Assembly (NCBI GenBank): GCA_020846745.1
Contig: JADLDI010000077.1
Span: 1-64,000 of the forward strand
Direction of reading: 5' to 3'
DNA length: 64,000 nucleotides
Origin: Bryobacterales bacterium
Lineage (GTDB): Bacteria; Acidobacteriota; Terriglobia; Bryobacterales; Bryobacteraceae
Below, piece after piece: positions 35,088-43,457 of the stretch. The position numbers were made by a program, and so were the translations under genes. Under the pieces are notes generated by a model. It saw nothing but the letters and a program-made list of their open reading frames with translations, did no database searches and had not been told where the DNA came from. Positions within the stretch are counted from its first letter, which is position 1; every line of letters starts with the position of its first letter.

Positions 35088-37802
35088 TCACTTCACCGCG
35101 ATGGTGACGCCCGCCTGACTGGAAACCGCTCCAACGGTCAAAGTTAAGGGGCGAACTCCGGGGGGAGTAAACATGCCCGGCAATTTAACGTTGATCTGAA
35201 GCAATCCGACGAATCCGGGAGCGGAGCCTGCCCAGAGGATCTCGGCCTTGCTGGTTCCAACCGTCAGTTGGACGTCTTGGATGGGACGGGGCAGGGGGGC
35301 GGCTGCCGGTGTACCGCTCACGCCCCCGGGAGAGGTTTGACCTTCTCCGGTGGCGTAGAGAACCACGACGGACCCCCGCGTGGCCGGATTACTCGAAGAG
35401 TTCAATGTGCCATCCTCATTGACCGCTACTACCTGGCCGACACCCGACTCCATTGTGAACAACCCTGGCGTAGCCGAAGCTACCGCCACTTTGACTTTGC
35501 CGCGGGACGTTCCACCTTGAATCACCTCGACCTCAGTCTCCGGCTTTCCCGTCACGTCGTAGGGGACCTGCAGGTTGATTTGTCCGGCGCTGGCGAAAAA
35601 CAGCGGGGCAGCCACGCCATCGAATCTCACCTGGGTTCCGCTGAGGTCTACGTCCAAACGGCCTGCCGCGTTGAGTTTTCCGTTTGCAACGGCGATCGGG
35701 CCGATGCCACTGCCGAATATGGAGATGATCGCGCCTGGGGCGACAGGTCCGGTGCGGAAACTGGCGGCATTCATCACTGTCAGCGGTTCGCCTGAAGACT
35801 CAGGAACTTTGCCGCCGGCGCCATCTGACGGGGTGAGTTTTCGGATGCGGTTGTTGTCTGTATCCGCGATGTAAATGTTCCCGCGAGAGTCGGTGGCGAT
35901 GCCCGAGGGGCCATTGAGCCGGGCAGACAGCGCGGGTCCGCCGTCGCCCTGCATGCCGGCGGAGCCATCTCCGGCAATCGTAGTTACGATGCCATCGGAG
36001 GAAACGCGCCGGACGCGGTTGTTGAAGCGGTCGGCAACATAGATTGCACCCAGAGTGTCGACGGCAATCGCGGAGGGACCATTGAATGCGGCCACTAACG
36101 CTGACCCGTTGTCTCCGCTAAACCCCTTCACTCCGCTCCCCGCAATCGTTGTGATGACGCCGGTGGGGCCGATCTTGCGGATGACGTTGTTTCCTGTGTC
36201 AGCTATGTAGAGGTTACCCAAGGCATCACACGCCAGCCCTTGTGGCATAGAAAGCTGCGCCGACTTGGCATTGCCGCCGTCGCCGTAGTATCCCCTCACG
36301 CCCGTGCCGGCATAGGTGGTGATGTTGCCGTCTGAACCGATCTTGCGAACACGGTTATTGAATGTGTCGGCGATGTACTCGTTACCGGAGCGATCGAAGG
36401 CTACGCCGGCAGGCTTGTTCACACGGGCCTGTGCCGCGGGTCCGCTGTCGCCTTTGAAGCCGTACTCGCCGTCACCGGCAACGGTGCGGATGGTTCCCGA
36501 GTTGTCGACGCCGCGCACGCGACTACCAAGCGAGTCCGCTATGTGAAGCCCTGCGAAGGCATCAAAAGCCAGTGCCGCGGGTTCGTAGAGCGTGGCCTTT
36601 TCGGCTGGCAGGTTGTCCCCCAACTGAGTGCCCCCGCCTGCGTAGGTGTAGATAATCCCGGCTGATGTCACGCGGCGAACGCGTTTGCCTAGCTGCTCGG
36701 CGATGTACAGGTTGCCCATGTCATCCAAAGCGACACTCGTCGGGCCCTGCAGGTACGCGAGCCCGGCGTCGATCATCTCTTTGATGACACCGAAACTACC
36801 GTCGCCGGCGTAAATGACCGGCGCCGCGGTCCCGGATAACTTGTAGACAAACGGCCCTTTGCTGAAATAGACGTTGCCGAATTTGTCGGCGGCGACATCG
36901 CGAGCACCGGTCGCGATAGAAGTCACTTGACCATTGCTGGTCATCTGGTAGAGCCTCGCGCCGTCCGCGACATACAGCGTACCGTTGCGGTCGACTGCCA
37001 GACCTGTTGGGGTATCTAAGGGAACGCTTCGTTCGCTTCCGCCGAGCACGGTGGTGATCTTGCCGGCGGCCAACTTCCGGATGGCTTTGTTGCCGCTGTC
37101 GGCGATGTACAACGCGCCTTGGGCGTCGAGAGCCAAACCGCTGGGCGAGCTAAGGTTCACATTGAGGGCCTCGCCTTTTTCGGTGAAGCCTGCCACACCC
37201 GTACCAGCGGCGACGGCGATTCCGCCTGACGGTGTGATGCGGTACACGCGATTGTCGCCGAAATCGGAGACGTAGAGGTTGCCGTCCGGGTCCACCACGA
37301 CGTTTCGAGGTGCTTGGAATCGGGTGGCCAGTGCCTCTCCGCCTTCACCGGGCGGTTTGGTTTCGCCGCCGCCGGCGACTGTGGTGATGGCGCCGTCCGT
37401 CCCGATACGCCGGATGCGCTGGTTGCCGAGATCGGCGATGTAGATTTGGCCGTGTGGGTCCACCGCCAACCCATACGGCTGGTTCAATTGTGCTTCATTC
37501 GACGGGCCTTTATCGCCGCGGAGGCCAGCGGCCCCATTGCCCGCCAAGGTGACGATTGTGCCAGTGGGGCCTATTTTTCTTACGCGGTGATCTCCAGCGT
37601 CCGATAGGTAGACGTTACCAGCAGAGTCGGTTGTTAAGCCTTCCACCGCTGCCAGTGGAGCGTTCACTGCCTTTCCACCATCCCCCGCGTAACTTGTGCC
37701 GGCTATCGTGCCGATTGTGTAGCCCGGCGGGAGTAGGGTCTGCGCCTGTAAGAGCGAGACGCCGAAGCCGAACACGGCCGCTAAGGCCCTGCCACACGTC
37801 AT
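35088..37802 (-). CDS. Secreted NHL-repeat protein with Solibacter-type C-terminal domain
   Basis: This 904-residue protein has a signal peptide (1-20). About a dozen NHL beta-propeller blades span 30-660, with repeating units such as NLYIADTGNNVIRKIG and FSGDNGSA. The C-terminal domain (about 672-904) begins NAASFRTGPVAPGAIISIFG and contains FFASAGQINLQVPYDV, the pattern of TIGR03437, a domain known chiefly from Solibacter. This is one of the best taxonomic markers in the window. The role is probably extracellular binding. It is convergent with the SGNH gene (4 bp between stops). AGAGGA precedes its ATG. Confidence 0.85.
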   Translation of the reverse strand: MTCGRALAAVFGFGVSLLQAQTLLPPGYTIGTIAGTSYAGDGGKAVNAPLAAVEGLTTDSAGNVYLSDAGDHRVRKIGPTGTIVTLAGNGAAGLRGDKGPSNEAQLNQPYGLAVDPHGQIYIADLGNQRIRRIGTDGAITTVAGGGETKPPGEGGEALATRFQAPRNVVVDPDGNLYVSDFGDNRVYRITPSGGIAVAAGTGVAGFTEKGEALNVNLSSPSGLALDAQGALYIADSGNKAIRKLAAGKITTVLGGSERSVPLDTPTGLAVDRNGTLYVADGARLYQMTSNGQVTSIATGARDVAADKFGNVYFSKGPFVYKLSGTAAPVIYAGDGSFGVIKEMIDAGLAYLQGPTSVALDDMGNLYIAEQLGKRVRRVTSAGIIYTYAGGGTQLGDNLPAEKATLYEPAALAFDAFAGLHIADSLGSRVRGVDNSGTIRTVAGDGEYGFKGDSGPAAQARVNKPAGVAFDRSGNEYIADTFNNRVRKIGSDGNITTYAGTGVRGYYGDGGNAKSAQLSMPQGLACDALGNLYIADTGNNVIRKIGPTGVITTIAGSGVKGFSGDNGSALVAAFNGPSAIAVDTLGAIYVADRFNNRVRRVSSDGIVTTIAGDGSAGMQGDGGPALSARLNGPSGIATDSRGNIYIADTDNNRIRKLTPSDGAGGKVPESSGEPLTVMNAASFRTGPVAPGAIISIFGSGIGPIAVANGKLNAAGRLDVDLSGTQVRFDGVAAPLFFASAGQINLQVPYDVTGKPETEVEVIQGGTSRGKVKVAVASATPGLFTMESGVGQVVAVNEDGTLNSSSNPATRGSVVVLYATGEGQTSPGGVSGTPAAAPLPRPIQDVQLTVGTSKAEILWAGSAPGFVGLLQINVKLPGMFTPPGVRPLTLTVGAVSSQAGVTIAVK

Positions 37803-37876
37803 CAGGTTGTTTCCTCTTACTCAGTAAGTGCTGATATACAACTGTTTCTCTCATCCAAACCGATCAGTGAAGTTGT

Positions 37877-39481
37877 ATGGCCGGACACTCGTGGGTAGTG
37901 GGGCTGGTCGCGTTGTCCTGTTCTGTTGCGTTCGGGCAGCCCTCCAGCGAACAAACCGATCGGGGGAGTACGGATGCGCTCACAGCATACAGGTGGAAAG
38001 TGAATGTTCCACAATCGTTAGCGGAAGTGAGTGCACCGGAGCTGATCAAATCTCGAGATCCGAACCGGGTTCATCGCATTCTTAAGCTCAACGCCGCAGG
38101 CGACGAACCGGCAAACCTGGAGCAACTGGAAAATTCCGGGGTACGCGTGCTGCATTACATCCCGGATGGCGCTGTGCTGGCGTCCGTCGATGCGAGCGCG
38201 GCCACGGGTGAAGCGGTCAATCCGCAGCTCAAGTGGAGCCCGGCGTTTACGAACACGACGACGGTAGTTGCCGAATCATCTAAGGCGGAGGAATCGGCCG
38301 TGACAGCGGTTGTAGAACTCTACCCCGACGTAGACGCGAGTGAAGGCCGCGCGATCGCGACGGAAGAAGGGTTGATCATACGGGAACACCCCGATCTGAA
38401 CCCGAACCATATCCTGGTGGAAGGCACGCCAGAGAATCTGCGGCGGCTCACTTATTGGGACGAAGTGGCGTATGTTTTCCCCGCCTCTCAGGATTTGGTG
38501 GAGGGGCACCCGACTCGCGCGTGCATGGGAGCAATCACAGAGACGGGGCCGATTGGTCAGTACATTGCCGCTGTGGGCGACGGTTGGGACGGCGCAGGGA
38601 AGAATTCCGCGAAGGTGAAGTACTACATCCGCAATCTCACGGAGCGAATGCCTTCCGACACGGCCCGCACCCAGATTCAAAATGCTCTGGCCGAATGGTC
38701 GAAGTATGTCGCTGTCGACTTCGAGGGAGGGACGAAGATGTCGGCCGTGCGCCAGATCGACCTGTCGTTCGTAGCCCGGTCGCACGGCGATGGCTATGCG
38801 TTCGATGGACCGGGGAGGGTGCTCGCCCACACATTCTATCCGGCGCCGCCGAACAACGAATCGCTTGCGGGCGACCTTCATTTCGACGCCGAAGAGACTT
38901 GGAGCAACGGTGGCGACCCTGATGTGTTCAGTGTTGCGTTGCACGAACTAGGTCATGCGCTGGGATTGGGGCACTCCGATCAATCGACAGCGGTGATGTA
39001 CGCCTACTATCGAAGGACGACGGCGCTCACTTCAGAAGATATCAGCGCGATACGAAACCTGTACGCGGCGCGAACGGACACGCCGACAACACCGACACCC
39101 GCGCCAACCCCGACACCCGCGCCAACACCGATACCCGCACCCACCCCAACGCCCGCGCCCACCCCGTCTCCAGTACCCAATCCTCCATCGACCCCCACGG
39201 CGCCCGATACGGTCGCACCGGTACTTACGATTACGTCTCCCGCGAGCACCACGTACTCGACTACGGCAGACAAAGTCACGGTAAAGGGGACGGCGAGAGA
39301 CGCAGGCGGACTTGCCAGGATCACGTGGACGACGAATACGGGGTTTGCAGGAACCGCCACAGGAACGACAGAATGGTCGGCGTCCATCGGGCTCTATAAG
39401 GGCAACAACACGATCACGATTCGTGCGTACGACAAGAACAACAACACGTCGTGGCGATCGGTCATCGTGACTCGGCGGTAA
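37877..39481 (+). CDS. Secreted matrixin-like metalloprotease with Ig-like C-terminus
   Basis: This 534-residue protein has a signal peptide (about 1-20). A prodomain-like region (about 45-215) resembles the N-terminal domain in front of some subtilases (YIPDGAVLASVD, VAYVFPASQ). The protease domain is at about 215-395, with the zinc site HELGHALGLGH (His356, Glu357, His360, His366) and the Met-turn STAVMY. A threonine-proline linker of TPAP units spans about 398-443. A bacterial Ig-like domain (about 445-534) begins LTITSPASTTYST. It degrades extracellular protein; the linker and Ig domain may hold it at the surface or on a substrate. It is divergent from the NHL gene. Confidence 0.88.
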   Translation: MAGHSWVVGLVALSCSVAFGQPSSEQTDRGSTDALTAYRWKVNVPQSLAEVSAPELIKSRDPNRVHRILKLNAAGDEPANLEQLENSGVRVLHYIPDGAVLASVDASAATGEAVNPQLKWSPAFTNTTTVVAESSKAEESAVTAVVELYPDVDASEGRAIATEEGLIIREHPDLNPNHILVEGTPENLRRLTYWDEVAYVFPASQDLVEGHPTRACMGAITETGPIGQYIAAVGDGWDGAGKNSAKVKYYIRNLTERMPSDTARTQIQNALAEWSKYVAVDFEGGTKMSAVRQIDLSFVARSHGDGYAFDGPGRVLAHTFYPAPPNNESLAGDLHFDAEETWSNGGDPDVFSVALHELGHALGLGHSDQSTAVMYAYYRRTTALTSEDISAIRNLYAARTDTPTTPTPAPTPTPAPTPIPAPTPTPAPTPSPVPNPPSTPTAPDTVAPVLTITSPASTTYSTTADKVTVKGTARDAGGLARITWTTNTGFAGTATGTTEWSASIGLYKGNNTITIRAYDKNNNTSWRSVIVTRR

Positions 39482-40126
39482 TTAGCGGCTGGAGCGCCGG
39501 ACTGCCTCGACCAGCCGCCCGTAAACCTCGATCCAGTCGAGGCGCGAACAGGCGATGCTGCCGCCGCCGGTCATCAGGTCAGTGAAGCCGATTTCGCGTA
39601 CTTGCGACAGGTCCGGGTTTAGGAACCATTTGCCCTCGACAATGGTTGCGATGTTCAACTGCTTCCAGCGGATATCGGCAACGTTAAACTCGCGCTCCCG
39701 CCAGTCGGCCGATTCGCCGTCGGTCGCGTCGCCCACCAGCCACGTGCCGTCCGCAAGACCCAGCACGATGCGCAGATGCCGGAAGCCCGCCTGCTTCGAG
39801 CGCCAGCGGATCTTGGCCATTCCTCGCAGATCGACCAGAGCCGTACGGTGCCGCAGTGTAACCGCCCAGTTTCCGGCCGCTTCGCCGGACCAGATATAGA
39901 ACGGATCGTCCACAGGCTTATCGTGATGGCTCTTCTTGACGCCGATCTTGCCTGGCCCGTGGATTGTCATGACGAGGTTCGCGTTCGCCACGTGATCCTG
40001 GGTTGCGGGTTTTTCGGCCGGGGTTTCCTTCCAGTCTTCGCGGAAGGCCAGCGGCGGCCGGGCCGGATCCTCTGCGGCGAAGGCTGCGGCGAGGGTTAGC
40101 ATAGACAGAAGTACGTAGCGAAGCAT
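39482..40126 (-). CDS. Secreted protein of unknown function
   Basis: This 214-residue protein has a clear signal peptide (1-17, cut near AFAAE). The mature part is beta-rich with many Trp (FYIWSGEAAGNWAV, KIRWRSKQAGF, LDWIEVYGR) and resembles a carbohydrate-binding or jelly-roll fold in appearance, though no family is recognised. It meets the protease gene tail to tail with no gap and is divergent from the quinone-oxidoreductase-like gene (6 bp between start codons). I cannot assign a role. Confidence 0.65.
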   Translation of the reverse strand: MLRYVLLSMLTLAAAFAAEDPARPPLAFREDWKETPAEKPATQDHVANANLVMTIHGPGKIGVKKSHHDKPVDDPFYIWSGEAAGNWAVTLRHRTALVDLRGMAKIRWRSKQAGFRHLRIVLGLADGTWLVGDATDGESADWREREFNVADIRWKQLNIATIVEGKWFLNPDLSQVREIGFTDLMTGGGSIACSRLDWIEVYGRLVEAVRRSSR

Positions 40127-40132
40127 TCCCTT

Positions 40133-41134
40133 ATGATTGCCGATATTCCTAACTCAATGAAAGCCTGGCGTGTGCACGACTGGGGCGCACCCGAAAGCAT
40201 GCGGCTAGAAGACGCGCCCGTACCCGCGCCCGGGCCAGGCCAGGTGCTGATCCAAACGGCGGCTTGCGGCCTCAACTTCTACGACACGTTGGAGATCGAA
40301 GGGAAGTACCAAGTGAAACCGGCGCGGCCATTCTCTCCAGGCGGCGAAGTAGCGGGGACGGTGGTGGCGGCCGGTTCCGGGGAAAGCCGTTTGCGACCAG
40401 GAATGCGAGTCCTTTCTATACCGTTTGTGGGCGGATTGGCGGAGTACACGCTTGCTCCCGCGAACGCGACGTTTCCGATTCCCGATTCCCTTGCGAACGG
40501 CGAGGCGGCCGCGCTTCCGGTGGTCTATCAAACTTCTTACTTCTCGCTCTATGACCGTGGTCAACTGCAGCCTGGCGAAACCTTGCTGGTCCACGCCGGG
40601 GCGAGCGGTGTCGGCATGGCAGGGATCCAATTGGGTAAGGCTCGGGGTGCGAGCGTCATCGCTACGGCTTCGAGTGAGGCGAAGCTCGAGTTCTGCCGGC
40701 GTCTGGGCGCCGACCACGTCTTCAATTACTCGACTCCGGAGTGGGTGGAAGAGGTGAAGCGGGTTACCAATGGCCGCGGAGCTGATGTGATTCTCGACCC
40801 TGCCGGGGGCGATGCTTTCGATCTGTCCACCAAGTGCATCGCTCCGCTCGGACGGCTGCTGGTCGTAGGCTTTGCCTCCGGCCGCATTCCCACGATCGCG
40901 GCTAACCGAATCCTGCTCAAGAATATCTCGATCGTTGGGGTTTTGTGGGGCAACCACATCGCCGCGCATCCCGAATATGCGGAACGCACGCACGCCAAGT
41001 TGATGGACTTGTACGAGGCCGGCAAGATCAAGCCGCTGATCACCCGCACCTACGAACTCAATCAAGTGGTAGATGCCTTTCGGGACATGACGTCGCGGCG
41101 GCTGATCGGGAAGGCCGTTATCCGGTTAAACTAG
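40133..41134 (+). CDS. Quinone oxidoreductase-like medium-chain dehydrogenase
   Basis: This 333-residue cytoplasmic protein belongs to the zeta-crystallin/QOR branch of the medium-chain dehydrogenase superfamily. It has a GroES-like N-terminal domain (PGPGQVLIQTAACGLNFYD) and a Rossmann NADPH domain (LLVHAGASGVGMAGIQLGK, near 152-170). Zinc-binding cysteines of true alcohol dehydrogenases are absent, as expected for QOR. It reduces quinones or enones with NADPH. The start could be ATG 40133 or, more like the family, ATG 40157 (MKAWRV). Neither has a Shine-Dalgarno. Confidence 0.83.
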   Translation: MIADIPNSMKAWRVHDWGAPESMRLEDAPVPAPGPGQVLIQTAACGLNFYDTLEIEGKYQVKPARPFSPGGEVAGTVVAAGSGESRLRPGMRVLSIPFVGGLAEYTLAPANATFPIPDSLANGEAAALPVVYQTSYFSLYDRGQLQPGETLLVHAGASGVGMAGIQLGKARGASVIATASSEAKLEFCRRLGADHVFNYSTPEWVEEVKRVTNGRGADVILDPAGGDAFDLSTKCIAPLGRLLVVGFASGRIPTIAANRILLKNISIVGVLWGNHIAAHPEYAERTHAKLMDLYEAGKIKPLITRTYELNQVVDAFRDMTSRRLIGKAVIRLN

Positions 41135-41154
41135 GAACTCCCTCCTGATATCCT
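41126..41154 (+). promoter_or_regulatory. Candidate promoter of the FG-GAP gene (leaderless)
   Basis: TTAAAC (41126-41131) and TATCCT (41149-41154) are 17 bp apart, and the -10 ends 8 nt before the GTG at 41163. No Shine-Dalgarno is present. Confidence 0.35.
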
Positions 41155-41162
41155 TATTAGCC

Positions 41163-43451
41163 GTGACGCGTCGCGCGCTGGCTTTCTTTGTCCTCGCTTT
41201 ACCTGCTGTAGCGGCCATAAAGTTCCGGCCCCAGGAAATTCAGTCGAACTTCGGTGTCGTGTACGCGGTGTTGACTGCGGACATGAACCGCGACGGCAAG
41301 CCGGATATCGTCGCCATCAACCCGACGCAGGCAGTGTGGTTCGAGAACCCTACCTGGACCAAACATGTCATGCTCGACGGCGGGACGAAGAAGGACAATG
41401 TCGCAATCGCGGTGAACGATATCGACGGTGACGGATACGTGGACGCCGCGATCGGGGCCGATTGGCAGCCGACCAACACCCAATCCGGAGGATCGTTGCA
41501 GTGGATCCGCCAGCATCCCAAGAACCGTAATGCTAACTGGCTGTTAACCCCGATCGGGAACGAACCGACATTGCATCGCATGCGTTGGGGCGATGTCGAT
41601 GGGGACGGCAAGAAGGAGTTGATCGTCGTTCCGTTACATGGCCGCGGGACGAAAGCGCCCGACTGGGAAGGGCAGGGAGCGCGCATTCTTGTGTATTGGC
41701 CGCAGCCGAACGGCAAGCCCTGGAAGATGGAGGTGGCTGACGATTCGCTTCACATTGTCCATAATCTCATCGCTGTGGACCGTGAGGTCTGGACCGCCTC
41801 AAAGGAAGGCATCCACATCCTGAGCCGGACCGGCGAAGGGAAGTGGACCCGCCGCAAGATCGGCGAGGGCGCGCCGGGGGAGATCAAACTGGGCCAGGTG
41901 AACAGCGTCCGGCATCTGGCGACGGTAGAACCCTGGCATGGCGACAAGATCGTCGTTTATGAAGAGCCGACCGAAATGCTGAATCCGCAAGGGGGCACGA
42001 AGGTAGATCGTCCTGTGATCCCGAACCAAAATTGGGTTCGTTTCGTAATTGAGACGGGCCTCACGCAGGCGCATGCTCTGGGTTGGGGCGATTTCGATGG
42101 GGATGGTTCGGACGAACTGATCGCAGGGTGGCGGAATAAACCACATGGATTGGCTTTGTTTCAACGCGTGCCGAATCCGAGTTCGGTTACCCCAACGGTG
42201 GCGCTGCCCGGACCGCCCGGTCCGCAGAAATGGGACAAGCAGCCGATCGACGATGGGGTCGCCGTTGAGGATCTCGCTGTAGATGATTTCAACGGAGATG
42301 GCAAGCCCGACTTTGTCGCCGTTGGGCGGTCAACCGCTAATGTTCGAATCTATTGGAACGAATCGACACCGGAGTGGGTACGGCATAAGGTGGCCAGCGG
42401 CTATCAGACGCTGACGGCAGTGGCCGCCGACTTCACGGGCGACGGTGTTGCGGATATCATCACCAACGACAGTCCCGGCAAGAAGACCTATCTATATGTT
42501 GGCAACAAACAGAAAGCGGGCGCTTACACGCAGGTCGTGATTGACCAGGGCGTCTCGACCATCCACTCCGTCACAATGGATGTCGACGGCGACGGCGACC
42601 CCGACTTCATCGGTTGCGACTATTCGCCCGGCCACATCTACTGGTTGGAGAACCCGGGCAAGCGCGGCGGCAAGTGGCCGCACCATGTAATCGACGATGT
42701 GAAGCAGGGTGGCGTGGACGGGATCCACGGCCTGATCCTCGGCGATATCGATAGAGACGGCAAGCTGGACCTGATCGGCAACTCGGCACAACCAGCGGGC
42801 CCGTTCGCGCAGTCGATCGCCTGGTTCAAGATCCCGAAGAATCCGCGTCTCGCGTGGGAACGTCATGTGTTCGCGAAAGGCGATGCGCCGGGGCTGTCGC
42901 ATTACATGGGTGTGGGCGATGTGAACGGCGACGGCCGGCCTGATATTGCTGCCGGGGCCAAGATCGCGGAGGGCGGGAACTGGTTCGCCTGGTGGGAGCA
43001 ACCCGCGTCCGGGAAAGAACCGTGGACGAAACACGTGGTCGCCACTAATCAGGAAGGCGCCACCAACATCCATGTGGCGGATGTGAATGGAGACGGCAAA
43101 GCAGACCTGGTGGCATCGCGCGGGCACGGCCGGGGCCTGGTCTGGTTCGAAAATCCGACGTGGACGCCGCACGCGATTAGCGATCAGATTGTCGGCGCGC
43201 ATTCGCTCGCTATCGGCGATATCGATAACGATGGCGATATCGACGTGGCCACCTGCGCGAAAGACTCTCTGACCGCCGCGTGGTTTGAGAACGATGGGAA
43301 GGGTAACTTCACCACTCACCACATTCACGAACGTCAAGCCGCCTACGATATTAAATTGGTCGACATAGACAAAGACGGCGACTTAGACGTGCTTATCCCC
43401 GGCCAGGAATCGAAGAACCTGGTGTGGTTTGAAAACCGGCTGAAGCGCTGA
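41163..43451 (+). CDS. Secreted FG-GAP/VCBS-repeat protein
   Basis: This 762-residue protein starts at GTG. A signal peptide (1-18) is followed by FG-GAP repeats along the whole length, each with a calcium-binding-like acidic loop such as DMNRDGKPDIVA, DIDGDGYVDAAI, DVNGDGRPDIAA and DIDNDGDIDVAT. Such repeats fold as integrin-like beta-propellers, here probably two. No enzyme domain is seen. Likely an extracellular binding protein. It is convergent with the phosphoesterase gene (6 bp between stops). Confidence 0.82.
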   Translation: MTRRALAFFVLALPAVAAIKFRPQEIQSNFGVVYAVLTADMNRDGKPDIVAINPTQAVWFENPTWTKHVMLDGGTKKDNVAIAVNDIDGDGYVDAAIGADWQPTNTQSGGSLQWIRQHPKNRNANWLLTPIGNEPTLHRMRWGDVDGDGKKELIVVPLHGRGTKAPDWEGQGARILVYWPQPNGKPWKMEVADDSLHIVHNLIAVDREVWTASKEGIHILSRTGEGKWTRRKIGEGAPGEIKLGQVNSVRHLATVEPWHGDKIVVYEEPTEMLNPQGGTKVDRPVIPNQNWVRFVIETGLTQAHALGWGDFDGDGSDELIAGWRNKPHGLALFQRVPNPSSVTPTVALPGPPGPQKWDKQPIDDGVAVEDLAVDDFNGDGKPDFVAVGRSTANVRIYWNESTPEWVRHKVASGYQTLTAVAADFTGDGVADIITNDSPGKKTYLYVGNKQKAGAYTQVVIDQGVSTIHSVTMDVDGDGDPDFIGCDYSPGHIYWLENPGKRGGKWPHHVIDDVKQGGVDGIHGLILGDIDRDGKLDLIGNSAQPAGPFAQSIAWFKIPKNPRLAWERHVFAKGDAPGLSHYMGVGDVNGDGRPDIAAGAKIAEGGNWFAWWEQPASGKEPWTKHVVATNQEGATNIHVADVNGDGKADLVASRGHGRGLVWFENPTWTPHAISDQIVGAHSLAIGDIDNDGDIDVATCAKDSLTAAWFENDGKGNFTTHHIHERQAAYDIKLVDIDKDGDLDVLIPGQESKNLVWFENRLKR

Positions 43452-43457
43452 AATCAC

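Noticed and set aside
36000..37500. Strong internal DNA repetition in the NHL gene taken as a possible repeat array
   Set aside because: The repetition is explained by protein-level NHL blades with diverged codons.
39061..39205. ACACCGACACCCGC-type tandem repeat considered as a CRISPR-like or VNTR array
   Set aside because: It is in frame and encodes the Thr-Pro linker of the protease.
42492..43337. 281-residue open frame antisense to the FG-GAP gene
   Set aside because: It arises from the repeated DxDGDG codons read backwards.
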